Below are positions 24,718 through 38,900 of a DNA stretch of 64,000 bases, one piece after another. Below the pieces are notes generated by a model. That model was given only the letters and a program-made list of their open reading frames with translations, was not told where the DNA came from and ran no database searches. The stretch's first letter is position 1. Each line of letters opens with the position of its first letter. Made by a program: the position numbers and the translations under genes. Origin of the DNA: Nephromyces sp. MM_2019 (lineage: Eukaryota; Apicomplexa; Aconoidasida; Nephromycida); assembly GCA_015657535.1 (NCBI GenBank), contig JADHZB010002094.1, positions 36,986 to 100,985 of the forward strand, written 5' to 3'.

Positions 24718-25694
24718 ACTCGATGCTCATTTTCCGCTGATACCTTCGGTGCTTCACGCCCTCAGAGAATGCTCAGTGGCAAAATTTTTTACATCAATTC
24801 CTCGTATAAAGCAGGAGAGAGCTGCTGCGACATTGGATTATGCTATATAAATCCACTTCCTCAGGGAGAAAATTATTAAGCACGCCTAAACTTTGCACCT
24901 TTAGTTCCAGTGTCTTATATTACATACGATTCGTTGACCACTGAGCTGTAGCAGTAAATAGCATCCAGAAGTTATTATTCCACAATAGAGTTTGGAGTAA
25001 TTTTTTAGAGGGCTGCATATATAGCTCTACCGTTGGAGCATCTCACTGGCACATCTTAACTGCACTCGTTGCCGGCATAGATAATTGTTCACATTATTAG
25101 CACATATTCGAAAAACCTACAAGTTGAAATAATTGCCGCTAAACCGGTACTAAAGAGTATTTTCATATTTCAAGAACCTAATATTTCATGCTCAATATAA
25201 CCCCAAAAAATCCATGAATACGACAATCTCTAAATTGATGTTGCGCAGATTGGCACCCCTACAATCGATTGTGCTGCTTCGCAAGAATAGCTATATTTAA
25301 GTGCACGGGTACAGGCCCGATTATGCTATAACCGATGATGAGTACATCATCTCGGGATGGTATAACATGTTTTCTTGATTTGAGAAGCGGAAAGTTAGCT
25401 TTTTGAAATCTCTTAAGTCATATGCTAGTGCCTTTCATCATCATTGCTGTAAAAAAGTCAAGGTCATATCTGAACCCCCGTCCGCTGCAAACTAGTAGAC
25501 ACTCGAGTCCAGTTTACACTCAGTATCTTAACGCATCTTAGCTAGCATCTTGGCTAATTCAAATGTGAATATTGGCGGATTAACAGGTGTATTTATGCTT
25601 TCCTTTTCTAAGATTCATGTGTATCATCAGAAGCTAGTAGGTACTTCAAACATGTGGATATTTAAAAGCTTCAGCCAAGTGCCTTTGTTTCGAG

Positions 25695-26042
25695 CTAGGT
25701 ATTCAGAAAAGGGGCTGCATGCCAAAGCTGCTGCTCCTCCCATGAAGCACACTTTAATTGCCATGGTATAGTATGAATACATTCAATAATCCCTATATTA
25801 GCCGGGACGTACCACGTGCCAGCAAGGGTTCCATCTACTCCTGCGATTATTCTTATTTTTATTCTTATCCCATTGGTAATGCAGCCAACAGCAGCAAGTA
25901 TCGCATGCATTATGCTATTACGTATACACATGGGTACTCCGACTCTGTGTAAGGCGTGAAGGTCAGGCCGGCGTGCGTTGTTGCAACCGTTTACGTTCGC
26001 GGGGTGAACACTACTTCTTAGATAGTTCACGTTAGGCGACAA
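25695..26042 (-). CDS. possible terminal exon, unrecognised
   Basis: An open frame of 115 codons ends at TAG at 25695. It has a protein-like composition with Cys and Trp and a short hydrophobic stretch. No ATG, acceptor or partner exon could be fixed. Confidence 0.25.
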   Translation of the reverse strand: MSPNVNYLRSSVHPANVNGCNNARRPDLHALHRVGVPMCIRNSIMHAILAAVGCITNGIRIKIRIIAGVDGTLAGTWYVPANIGIIECIHTIPWQLKCASWEEQQLWHAAPFLNT

Positions 26043-27305
26043 AGCAAGTCACTCTACTCTAAGTTTCACTTATTGGTAAGTATTATCCAGAATTCAGAGC
26101 TTTTTATATCTTCGCATTCGAATTCCCTAGCTCCAGCAGACAGGACTATCCTTACAGTTTTAGAAAATTCGCTGTGCTAGTCTACATTTAACGCCTTTAA
26201 CAGCGGTAAGTCTTCAAATACGGATATTTTCTTTTTGTAACTCTCCACGTCACTATGTTCTTGTTTATCATGACTGGTGGAACACTAGCGACAATAAAAT
26301 GGGGGTTCATGGCGTGTATATTGGACCTGCTAGCTAGTCTTCGGAACTACAAATGCCGTATTTATTTTTTGATTTAAATCCGTCAGTGACCGCGCACACC
26401 ATACTGAGTTTAGGTATATGTTGATACATTTTCCTTTTGAATTAAACACACTCCTATTTTCTTTAGTTGTCTTCTCGCTGGTCTCATTTTGTAAGAGGTT
26501 ATGCTAAGATTTCTGGAACTTTATAAAGCTGCTGACTTTTCTGTGTTCTGGTGCATTTAATGCTGAAGCATGTAGACTGGCGATTGTGTTGTGAGTTGGT
26601 GAAATGGACTCAAGTGAGAATGGATCTTGATGGTTGTAGGATCATCTTGCCTCGAAGATGAAATTTGGGTGTGATTAGCTAGGCGGGAACTTTTTACCTT
26701 GCTATATGTTAAGCTGTAGAAATTTAAGTGTGGGCCATTAAAGGAGTCATCTTCTCAGGGATATCTCGACTAGGATTGTTCAGCGTTGCGTAGCATACAA
26801 TATTTGAGCGTGGAGTCTACGCAAATGCGACTTATAATGAACGATTGAATGGCTTATTAAGTGCTCTTAGGACTGCATATGTCTCTGCTTGTGGTAAATA
26901 GGTGTATCATAATTTAATTGTGGCGATAAATATACGATGCTCTATTACTGCAAATGCAGACTCGTGTGCTTACATATCCTTCTGTGTTTTCCCTAGTACT
27001 TTGAGCGATACTCATCAACCTACAAGCAATTAGCAAGTGAATTTTTGTAGCGTATTCTGCTTTTTGTGGCTGGGTGAAGTTTTTCCTTTAATTCGTTAAG
27101 CAACCTCTTGGCTTTTTTGTCGATTCGTCGCTTTTTCGCTTTTTTAAATCACTTTAATGGCATGCCTTTAAGATCTGGGCAGCTTTCTATTTACGGAGCA
27201 GTAAGCGATAGATATGCTTTTTAAGAAGGTATCCAAATCATATAAAACTTTCTAGATATTGGATTGTCGCCTGTGTTTGTTAAGCAGGTTTTGATTTGTT
27301 CACAG
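26043..27305. other. no gene recognised
   Basis: No open frame of 60 codons or more lies wholly inside, and I found no exon with convincing splice sites. It probably holds the promoter and 5' part of the membrane-protein gene to the right. Confidence 0.4.
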
Positions 27306-30300
27306 TGAAGAGATTCTTGCCAAATCATTGCAATGGGGTCAATTGTACAACTCTCGAGGCTGCTTGACGGTAATATTCCTTTATTAACTCCCTCTAAGCA
27401 TATATACTAGCATTCTTTGAACTGCTTTCTCCACTTCAAAAGTTTAAATCCCACGAGTATGACGTGTTTTAATTCACATTTCTTTCAATCGGTTTTTTTC
27501 TTTATATCCTTGCATTTTTTCATGTGTTTGAACTGTTTGTAGTGATACTGATAAGCTTTTATCTTTAGATAACCATACTAAGGCCCATAATGCAATTTTT
27601 TTATGAAACGCTGTGATTACTCAGTACCTGCACCTCTCACACATGTTTCTCTCACCTGCAGAAACATGGAAGTTCGAATATTCTTAGCCAATTTTGCTAG
27701 CTGCAGTGTTTTTTTGTCTTGATACTAGGGATTAGTATAATTATTTTTGCATATATTGTATATACATCAACTTTTTGTTGTAATAAACGCTGCTTACTGT
27801 ATTAATTTGAATTAAACTAGCAAAAAAAAAGCTCATAAAGATGTAAAAACTAGTTTTCCCTAGTGAGCAGTCAGTTCCATGCTATATGTGATTTTGTATA
27901 ATTCGTACAACATTTGTTGAGGCGTAGTTTTTATGAACTTGAATGTCTTCTTTTTAAACGTTTAGCCATGTTTTTTATAATCCCATGGTTTTTTATGTAG
28001 GCGCTGTGTTGACCATGTTTGTGATGCTCCTTTCCGCCTCGATGTTGTATATGCTTGGAGAGGCATGGTTATTTCTTCAAGGCCCACAATTCAGTTCATG
28101 GAGGGTTGGCTTCTTTTTAAAGATGCTATTTCCTTTTCAGGTGATTTTGCGCGTGCTGCTACACTTTTACTTTATGGCCTACTCAGTGATATAATACAAT
28201 CTTCTCAGCCTAGCATAGCTGTTTATGACAGTAGGGCGTTGTATTCCTTTAACTTGATTAGCCGTATTTTTATTGAAAAGGTGTGCCACGTAATGCATTT
28301 CTGCTGGGGTGCACATACATACTCCATGTGTGTACATACAAATGCTATGCTACTGTATACCTAACAGCTTGCTAGCATGGCGGTTATTGCAGAATGTTGA
28401 TTTTATCGCCATGGTAATACTAGCACTATTTTGTTGTATTTAGGGTTGCTTGAATATGTTGTGTTTGAGATAAAGTTATATTACCCTATATGCATACCTG
28501 AGTATGCTAGTTGTATTTCGTGTAATGAAGTTATAATTTTTAAGCAATTTTTATTGAGCTATTGTTTATCGTTATGATTTGTATAATTTTTAATTGATTA
28601 GTGAAAATTTTAAAATCGCTTTTATTTCTTTTCTTTTCATCTAAATATTTTTTACGAACTTCTTTTGCTGCCACGGCATTATTACATGCTTGCCTGCCTA
28701 TTTGCGCCAGAAGGCATTGCAAAGAATCCTGATGGCATTTGTATATAAGGCCTTTGTGTCTTTCTTAATTAGTATTCAATTATTTAAGTTAATTGATGCT
28801 GCTCAATTAAGAAGGCTTTTCAAATTTGGGTATCTGTAATTCTACGTGTCGCAAAATTTAACTCATGCGTAGTGCTAATTTTTAGTGATAAGTTAACGGG
28901 GATATCGATAGCTTTTCAAACATGAGTAGGGTATGGAAATTTTGGACATCGTGCGTGTATCTGTGGCAACTTCCGCTTGGTGATATATATCGTTAAATAA
29001 TGAATAGGCTTAAATATATGGATTGTTTGGTTTTTTCGTTTATTTCTAAAAAGTGATATGTCTAGATTTGTGTAAATTTTTTTTAAATAAACTTGTTTAA
29101 AGCATGCTGCAATGTATACTTAAAAAGTTCTCCAGCTAACTACTGCATCATCATGTCTCCCTGCTTATGATTGTTTTGCTAGTTTATTAATAATTCTGCC
29201 ATCTTCCTCGTAAATACGTCATAAAGTCTCAATTCGCACTGATCAGCTTCTTTCTCGTTTTTCAGGACCGCTTTGACTTCAACCTCTCGCATATCCTCCT
29301 GTTCTCCATCTGCACTTTACTTTTAAGTTTGAGGTAAAAATTCAGCGTTTATGCACTGTGCCCTATTTGATTTTCAAGCGCATGTCCGTGTGCATATATT
29401 TCCCCCTAGGCATAGTTTTAGTCCTGTGTTTTATGATTTTTTTTCTGGAATAGCGTCTGCGTGTTTTTACTGTCTGTCTTTGTCTTTAACAGCAAATATT
29501 GCCTTATAGTGTTGCTATATTCCGCATTTTTTGACATAATTTTGTTGTTTGGCATGGATCCTATAGCTCCATACCGGTACTCATGAAAATTTACCAGCTC
29601 CTCGTTGGAATCTAGCTGTCTGCTTTTGTGTGCGATGCGTTATAATGCTTATGCTCGTACCTAAAAATAAATATAACATTTTTTTACGCTCATGCGAAGG
29701 GTTTCCTTAAATATCCTTCTTGCTTACTGGTAGTCGGCTTATGCATGCTTAGATTGCTTAGCTGCCTTATTTCAAGTTTTTGTCCCCTTTTTGAATGAGA
29801 CTTGTGACATTCTGTGACATGCTTGCACCTGCTTAACAATTGGACTGTCAAGACTAGGGATTCCAGTAATTGTGCATTAGCGATGCACTTTTATTTTCGA
29901 TAGAAATAACACAAAAGCGAATATATAGCTTGATGCCGTTAGAATGTCTATCATATAAGCTCGCACTGTCGTAACCCAATTTTTCACATTTTTGATTTTT
30001 TATCCTTCTGATTGTAATAAATGCTAGTGCTGTTTGTGTGTGATTACCTCAGGCCGTACGTTTCTAAAGAGCATGATAGTTCCAGTCATTCGGATTAGAA
30101 GTGAAAACTGTTGCAAGCAATTCGATCTTTTTAATTGAAGGTTCCCTATGCTAGTTTCAGAGGTATAAAAATTTGAAGTGCGTTAACGCCTGTAGTTTGA
30201 ATGGACCACCATTTAATAGCCTTCTGAGACTCAGATATTATCGTAGAAGTGCTGGCGTTAATGTGGATGCCAAAAGAAATTATATTAATAGGTGTTACAA

Positions 30301-31385
30301 CAAAAAATTCCTCCGGTTCATATCCACTCCTCACAAGCACTTTGCTTTATTAATTTTACTTATTCTATGCTGGATCTTTGTGAGTGTGATTTTTTTTCCT
30401 TCAGTTTACAAAGAAGTTTATAGTCTAACGCATTGGCAAAACCTGGAAGTTATTAGGGATTTGCGGTATGTGTAATTGTGCCGCCTTGTAGCTTCTAGAT
30501 GCAGAAAGTACATTTTATTTCTTTTTCATGTGAAGAGAGGGGTGACTTACTTGCTTTATGATTTATGAAAAGGCGGGCGTAATACATACTGGGTTTTATA
30601 CCAGGTCCTTTTTTTCAATTTTGGCTACTTCTTGGTTTGGCTGGTATTTCTTTCGATTAGTTGATTAACTATTGATGCGAACTTTATAGGGCTAATTGCA
30701 GAACAACTTTACGAATGCTTACGTTACTATGTCAGTGTTGTTTGTTACTTTTTTTTAATTTGTTTATTTGCAATAAAATCGCGTCTTCGCGCATAGCATA
30801 CCTATTTGTCGTCATCCTTGCTTTGGTGGACTACCTAGAGTTACCTCATATCGTGTTGGGACTTGGTCTGCAGTACCTGGGCGCACTCTTATCGGTTTGT
30901 CACCCCAGTGGTGGTAGTATTTTGGTTCTCTTATAGCTACGCTTATTGTTAGCTTTAAAATTTTGGAGCCATCTGTTGGAGGAGCATTAATAATAACTTA
31001 GTTACCATTCTATCTCATGCCTTTGGACTTGTAAAAGTATTGGTGCTACTAGCTTACAGTTAGATTACTGTAGTTGAATGGAGTCTTCTCACCTAAGCTG
31101 CGAATTTTTTTGGGGTTATAATGAAGCTTACTATACTCTCGTCTGCTATATTATCCTCGTACTCTTCTATAAATAGCCATAAATGATGACTTGAGAAGCA
31201 GTAGTAACGCTTCTCTTTCCTCTAGAGGCACTTTTTTACCTTTTCTGAAGGAATTTTTCTTTAGCTTTTATTATATTGTAAGCAAGGCCTCGAGAGATTG
31301 TATTATAGGCAAAGGATTATGCGGGTATATTAGTAATTTTTGGCATAGCAAAACCGCAGCTGGTGTTTATTTTGTATTTTCATAG
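27306..31385 (+). CDS. multi-pass membrane protein, family not recognised
   Basis: Good exons: 28001-28280, 29266-29333, 29493-29576, 30161-30465 and 30690-30894. A likely earlier exon is 27306-27369, and a possible terminal exon ends in TAG at 31385. Joins 28280/29266, 29333/29493 and 30465/30690 keep frame. The joins 27369/28001, 29576/30161 and 30894 to the last piece do not, so small exons are missing. Hydrophobic segments are encoded at HILLFSICTLLLSL, YCLIVLLYSAFFDIILLF, FALLILLILCWIFVSVIFF, MLTLLCQCCLLLFF, IAYLFVVILALVDYL and IVLGLGLQYLGALL, at least six. This predicts an integral membrane protein; transporter, channel or organelle membrane factor are all open. I recognised no signature motif. 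Confidence 0.55.
27642..27668. repeat. inverted repeat with 9-base perfect arms
   Basis: CATGTTTCT (27642-27650) and AGAAACATG (27660-27668) flank a 9-base spacer, inside an intron of the membrane-protein gene. A hairpin is possible. Confidence 0.8.
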
Positions 31386-31610
31386 CCAAGCAGCATTTTT
31401 TTTCAAGCTCTCAAAAGAATGATTGTAGCTCCAAGAAGCTACGAATGCACATCGAGCTTGCCTGTCTCCCTGGGTTCCTAGCGTTAAGGGAATGCAACAC
31501 ATTGGCTTTTCAGCGGATTGATCGTAGACAGTAGAAATAAACCCCGCAGCTGACTTGAGATATAGTAGGCTGGACAGCCTGTCACTCAAAGCTATCCTTG
31601 TATATGACAT
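31380..31610 (-). CDS. possible terminal exon on the minus strand
   Basis: The frame from an ATG at 31610 is open for 76 codons to a TGA at 31380-31382. It has coding-like composition and overlaps by a few bases the possible stop of the opposite-strand gene. No upstream exon was joined; an acceptor CTTTTTCAG near 31,673 leads into a different frame. Confidence 0.3.
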   Translation of the reverse strand: MSYTRIALSDRLSSLLYLKSAAGFISTVYDQSAEKPMCCIPLTLGTQGDRQARCAFVASWSYNHSFESLKKNAAWL

Positions 31611-32960
31611 TAAGACGGTGAGCTTAATGGGGAATGGTCTGATTCAGGTCGTTTCATAACTTTACAGAGAAGCTGAAAAAGTATAGCATCCTTCGCTGCA
31701 CATCTCCCTTCATCTCCCCTACTATAGTGTTTTCACGTACACATCAGAATGACAAATGATTGTCTTCTCTCCTCATAGAAAATATGCGAAAATGGTGAGC
31801 TTCCATGTTGAAATTATTCTAGTTAACATTACTAGCAGCAGCGAAGCAGTATCTTTTCAATAGATACGTCCATAGCGTGCTCTCTCAACTTGCATTATGA
31901 ATCGGGCGCATACTGCGGATAAGATAGTGTATCGCATCAGCCTGGCTGCTATCTGCCCATAAGATAAGCTTGGTTCGCCTTGGTGTCCCGAGCTGCAGCG
32001 AACTAGTAACTACCACGCAGGGCGAACTTACTAAGAATCCTCTGCTAGTATATATATGGGAACCTAGCCTCCGTCATGGACTCTTTGGCGGTTCTACGTA
32101 AAGCTGTTCCGTCAACTTACGCATATGCGTAGAACTAAACCTCCTCGGTTATTTTTGACCCTAAAGACTAGCGTCCTCCATGCATGTATATTCACACTCC
32201 TACGGAAAGAAGTGCTATCGTGCTCATCACCTACTAGTGTGGCGTTAATCTAATGATTTGGAATCCACTAGAGCATCGCTTTCCCGCTGATGCCGCCTCC
32301 CTCCATTACCTAGAAATGAGGGGAAACCCCAAGGGTACCTGGGAGCTTTGAAAAAATTGATATGACGCTCTGTAAATGGGTTGGAGGTGTCTCTTTTGTT
32401 CCCTCCGCTACTAAATGATTTTATTAACTAGCAGAACTCATACAGCACCGACTTTCGCTAACTTCAGATAGTGTCAGCTGCCACAAAGATTCCTCCATTT
32501 CGTCACAGCATTTTTGACACATTTGTTTCTGTATAAGCAGCCTCAGTGAAATAGCCGCCTTCGAGATTACTGCATCAAAATGTTAAGCAAGTTCAATTCA
32601 GCAGAGACTTGCCATACCGGTTATAATATGCGTGGGCATCAATTTTTAAGCTCTTTTACACCTTATGACCGTTTCCATGCAGCGCCATTAAAGCCTGACA
32701 TGCTGCTACAAACGCCATTTCGGGAGACAAGCCTTTCTATGATTTATCCCATCACTGGCTCCTCCTGATTATAGATGCATAGAAAGTATTGCCTTCCTAG
32801 ACATCTAGAGGACTAGACTAGGGTTACTAATGCTAGTCGTCAGTTTCATCGAACTTATTTGAATTATTAAAAAATTGAGGCGGAACCTTGCGATAGGATG
32901 CTGCAGCTTTGAAATGCCAGTGTATATGTATTGTGCTCCACGAAATTATTTTGCTAAGAG
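31611..32960. other. no certain gene
   Basis: A + strand frame from the ATG at 32580 to a TGA at 32768 (62 codons) looks coding but has no donor and no clear partner. Otherwise nothing recognisable. Confidence 0.35.
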
Positions 32961-35900
32961 ATGCTGACTCCCTGTGATGCCACCGGGAAGCTTCAGCTTC
33001 GGCTGGATTGTCCGAAAATAGATAGCGAGGGAGTTGAAGCAGGAATTCATTTGGGAAAGATAGATTCGATAATTCAGGGATATAAAAGTGCTGCCTTGAA
33101 CAAACATAACCTAGATTGTAGTGATTCTGATCTCTCGACGAAAACGCGGGATGACTGGGAGTATCTGAAGGTGCGTAACGATATAGGTAGCTTTGAGGGC
33201 GATCTCATTATTAAGGGGATTGTCTGGATTGAAAGCATAACTGTGCATGGGGATTAGAGAGATAATACAGGTGATTATGCGATAATATTGAATGTGTGCA
33301 TGAGCTAAGTAAGGATCTATGCTTTAGCAGCCGTAGAACTGTAGGATCTCACAAAACCCAGTTCATAGGTTGAGCGGTCTATCTCTGCAAATAACCAGCG
33401 ATGTTCGCTAATTTATATGCACAACTTGGGGAAACCTATTAGATGCACCACTTTACACAAGGCCAAGTCGGGTTTACGGCGCTTGAAAGTGTACAATTGA
33501 TGAAACAGTAGAAGTCTAAGTGAGATAATATATCAATTTCCTGATACATATACCAAGTAGTATCAGCCTATTAGAATGCCAAGAGTGACTTCATTGCGAT
33601 CACATGAAACAGTTCAATACAAGTTGTTCCTTTTCAAAGTATCTTCGAGGCCTGCCATGAGGTTGCTAGAAGCTTGTACTAGGTGTAATGTCTTATGGTG
33701 TCACATATTAGCTGAACGAAGGCGTTATGTAAAAAGCTGTGTAGCACCCTATTTTTTACCTTGTTTTTTAACTTTGTGTTACCCAGGAGATAGGATTAAG
33801 AACACAATGAAAGTTTCTTGCACTAGTTCATTTGCGCCAAATTGGATCCCCATATTGTCTACCAGTTAAATTCGCTCGTTGCCTGCTCATTCCAGTTCTA
33901 TTCTTTCTGTGTTACCTATACGACGATCCAGCATGCATAATACCCGAAAATAATTGTCAAGTCAAGTGAACTCATGTATCTCCTAACATTTTGTTTTTCA
34001 TAGGGTGATGATATAAATATTGAGAAACAAAGTTATTAACCATATGTAGTGGAATATTTTTTCTGCATCTATGTCGTCACTTTCTGAGAAACCGCCCGCT
34101 ATTCAGAACCTGAAACGAAGCATAGTATTATACAGGGAGACTTCACATTCTTGATACTGTTATGACGCATATTTTCTTACGCAATAAAGTCTGACTCAAC
34201 TTGTTTACAGCTAGATGCACGTTGAATAAATATATTTTTACTCAGTCATAGTTCCAGAGTGTAATGAATTTTGCGTATATTCTTCCAGAAATATGTATCT
34301 AAGGGATATGAAGTAACGTTGGCAAATTTCATGGGCGATAGGGAGCAGCTTATTGATGGCGAAACGTACGCCCATGCCCTCGCTAATGACGAAAGCAACT
34401 TCAATCACCTTAAAAATGGTTCTACATACGGAAAAAAAATATTCTTTTCTGGTCTCCTCAACCATGGAGAAGTTTCATCGAATACAGGTAAAATGCGAGT
34501 ACTTTGCGTTTTATTTATATTTGGAGAGAAGAATTATGAAGAAAAATACATTAACTACTTACAAGTTTTGGAAGCTGTGTGCTCATTAGACATCGCTCAT
34601 CTTGACGAATTAGCGTTCTTAATTTGCTAGGAGGCGAAACGCCTGAATTAAACCTATATAAAGTTTTGTGGGGAAATTTTTTGTAATCTTTTCTCTTGAT
34701 CGAGTAAGCTCAGGTTGGTGCAGTTACAGATAACGTAGGAGTTTGCGCCTACTGAGGCGGTCATAGTATGACTAGAAGTTATTTATGTGCAAGCAGCCCA
34801 AATAAGCTATTAGAGAAATTTTAGCTACACTGTAGCTTTTTTTGCACCCATTTTCTTCATGGTATATATAAATATGCTTCGCATTGAATATTATATATGC
34901 ATCACTGCATAAAAATTATTACTTATGGGTTGAGAGAGGGAACTTAAGATCTTTTTCATGTACCGAGTGGACAATATTTCAGCGTATTGATCAATTGCAC
35001 TACTATGCTTATATTAACAGCAAACTTGCTACATAAACCTGAAAGTGCGCTATTTCTTTTACATTTTAGTTTTTATTAATGGAGGAAGTTACTCCAATAG
35101 TTTAAAATTTGTACTGTAAACTTGGGTCCAAACAAAGTTTGAACAATATCTTGAAGTCATCGACAGTCGCTGACGTCTATCTAGCGTGAAGCATGTCATT
35201 TGTAAATGTTTTTTAGTGATTCATCTTAACGCTTACGTGTCGCTGATGGAAGCACTTGAGGAGCGTCCCTGGTACGCTATATTGATCAATAAGTCGTTAT
35301 CAGGCAAGGCTATCTACGTCAGCTTTGGTAAGTGCTAGCAATGAACTCAATTTTTTCTTCAGCTTCACTCATAGATAACTCTCTATTACCTTGAAATTTT
35401 GGTTATATCCCTATGAAAATTTCTTTGCAATTTGCTTCTCTTCACACCTCTGATAACACTTTTTTATTGCTTTTGGGATTTCCTACTAATTGGGTTATTG
35501 TATGTATTATAGGGCTGTGCTAAAAAACCCCAATTTTCAGGCATATCTTTTTTTTGTCCCTTCAGACATTTTTAGTATGATTTTTGCTATTTGCAAGCAT
35601 TACATTACCATTCTTCTCTTATTCATCTATTGGCATTTTTTCGAAGTCTTGTTGCTTAAATATATCAAGTCTCACTGCCTCGGAATTTCCAGTGTGCCTT
35701 ATTAATACTGGTAAAAATGTAAAAATGCCCATATTGAATGAATCTATACTGCATTATTATATTCTTTCTGCAGAAAACCTTACTGTGTTTCCTTCTGATA
35801 TATACCCCCTTCTGTTGCAAGAATGTACAATTTCTCCAGCTCCATTACTGTCCTGAAATGCTTTATACCTTCTAAGAATCTGTTTACAGATAGCGCAAAC

Positions 35901-38900
35901 AGCGTGAAATATAAATGCGACATAGAGGGATGTGTAGTGGTTGTTGCTGCACCACCCTTAGAACCAGGGACGCATGCCGTGAGGTTTTGGGGTGCCTGCG
36001 GAGAAAGGTACAGGCTGCGGGTAACTGGCCCTAATCAATTACATACTCCCGTGGGTTCTACTGAGACTCAATTAGAGTTACCTCTCACTTGCGTCGTGAT
36101 AAAGCGTTTATCCGGAAATTATACCGGTACTGCTGGTGAGCTTAAAAAAAATTAAAAGAAAAGGCCAACTTCAAATTTAGCACTATAAATATGAAATCAT
36201 GGAATATTCGCTACACAGCTGTAGCATGCTCATCATTTCTGTGTGCTGAGCACGACACTATTCATGTATATATGTCGCTTAAATATGTACCGTATGTTTG
36301 AATGTTTCCTATTGCCTATAGCATGCGTTTTTATATCTTTGGTTATTCTAAAAACCCTTTTTCTACATATGTGCGTTCTTTCACCTCGTCCTGTATATCT
36401 GTATATATTATGTATAAGTAATATTTGAATGCGCAGAAGCTGCATGTGCTAAATGGCTACAGAACTGCTTTATATTCCTATATAATATTCTTATGCTGTA
36501 CGCAGATTTGAGGCAGCTAAAGATGAATTATGCGCCAATAGCGTCGGGAACCTTTAATAATCAAGATTTGAAGAATTTTCATGTACGGTTCCCTCTCAAC
36601 AACGGAAACACAGCGAATTTTCTATTACCACAATGTACCAGGAGGAATCCAAAAGCACTTTCAGAAACTATGAGGCTACAAAAAACTCAAAATATTTCTC
36701 AGGAGGGCCTTTTGGACACCTTCACTTCGAAGGTTAATGCGTATAAGCTAGAAGTTCAAGGAAGAACTCCAGGTACTCACCAAGGAAGAAAAGGTAATTT
36801 ATTATTGTAGGCAAAAAATTAAGTATTAATAGTTACGAATCGAATAAAATACGATTTAGAACAGCGCATTGACAATAAATATAGCATACTGCCATACATT
36901 GAGCAGGACTATGATAAGTTCTCTGCATTACTGGTTTCAATGAGAGGATGACATTGAGGGATAAAGTAATAGCTTTTGACTACTTAATATGCTTTCTTGC
37001 GTATTAGAATAAAGAATTCTAGCTGTGCAAACACTTTTTCCCCACTGTAAAATTATGTGATCACGCTGTATGCTGTCTCCCATAAACATGTTTTACATAC
37101 AAAAATTAATAATGTGCATCCCGGGTCTCTACCTTAAACATTATAGACTAAGTCTTGCCTTTTGTTAAAATTAGGCTTTACCCTGCTTTCTCGGCACGTG
37201 CATTTGATTTGGTACCATTTGTTTGCACATCAATCTGTGAAATAGCTAAGATTATTTCACAGATGGAAAGGTATCTGTTTCATTTAGGCTGTAAATTAAT
37301 ATTCAACATGCAGATTTAATTTTGCAATCATGCAAATTTATCAGTGGGAGATACCTATTTTACGACTGCTAAGGTATCAATAGGGGTTTATCAAGTCGTA
37401 ATAAATACAAGCATCAGTTTTCGTTTGAAAGCTTTTATCTATCGTCATGATTACATCTATTGGATTCCATCATGAGGATGCAGCTGTGAGTTTTCACCAC
37501 TACTACTCATATTTCGAAGATTATCGATGTGCAATGACTTACACAGTATGGTACTCCAGCGGTATCACTAATGATATGGGAGAGGCAAGGATTCCTGAAT
37601 ACTTCAAAATGATGTTGTGGGATTCCTGCGATAGTCTCAACAGACTAGCCATTTTATATTTTCATAAAGAGGTAAAAATATATATCTTGCTTTCGCGACT
37701 CAGTTTAATCCCCGTAATAAAATCACCTTAAATACTTTAACAGTAACAGTGAGTTAAAAGCACATATGCATTTTATACGATTTCAAGGAACACAAAAACT
37801 GTGTCCATGCATCAATAGCCACACGGTAAGCCCTCCTCTGAGTAGTCTTAACAGAAAAGCCATGAAAAGGAGTATCACAAAGTTGTGATAAAGCTTTCTA
37901 CTTTACCCAATAAAGCAAGGGGCTTTTTACACGAAGTGCACAATTTTTACATTTTATGCCACTGATATAAAAAATCTTAGTTCTCCACTGAGACAAGCAC
38001 CGTTTCACAAAGCTACTTTGATATTTTAGAACTCATCAAGCTTGCTCTGCCAGTCTACTAGGCGGTGGGTCACTGCGTTTCCATATAAGTTATAGCTAAA
38101 AAAGTTAACACCTAATTCGCTAAACCCTCGCCTTTGGTCTCGTATGTTTATTAACGAGTCTTTGAGCTTTTAAGAGCATGATTAACTCTAATCCGCTGCT
38201 TCGAGCAAGACATCCATAATGAAGCTTGTGCCAATTCATTGTTTATGCCCTTTTTGTCTGATGTTAGTAGTGCGCAGTGCTTAGCAAAATAAAAAATCTT
38301 ATTGCTTTATTAACTGTGGATACAAGTCGGGAGCGAATTCTCAGCTCGTTACGACTATTTCAAAAAGTATGATAAAAACAGAAATACATAATTAGGACAT
38401 GCAGCTTTCTGCGCAGCTCACTAGGGACGCAAAAGTTTGCATATTATTATGAATATAAAATTCCAAGGTAATAAGTATACTAAGTGAGTTGGTACTCTCA
38501 TCCAGCAATCCATTTTCGTAATGATGTCCGCCTAACTCAGATCTTTGAGCTGAAGCCTTTTGGGATCCAAGCAGCGCATCTCTTTATGAAATCTCACCCT
38601 GAGGAGGAATATTCGATATTTTCCTTTACGCTTGCTTGTCCTCCTCAAGAGAAAAAAGAAAGTAAAATTGACTTTACGGCTACTTCAATTTTCTATATAA
38701 TGAAAAATGTGATGATTAAGAAATTTCTTTCCTAAAGCGTCATTAGTCCGCTCAAAATTGCCCCAGCCCCACCAGTAATTTTTTAGTTGGTTGCGTTTCA
38801 TGGGATCAAAATAAAAACTAATAGCATGAGTAAATAGCTTTAAATTTGTAGAATTAACGTTACTCACTTCGACTGGAATAAGTTTTTTTCGCTGATTGCA

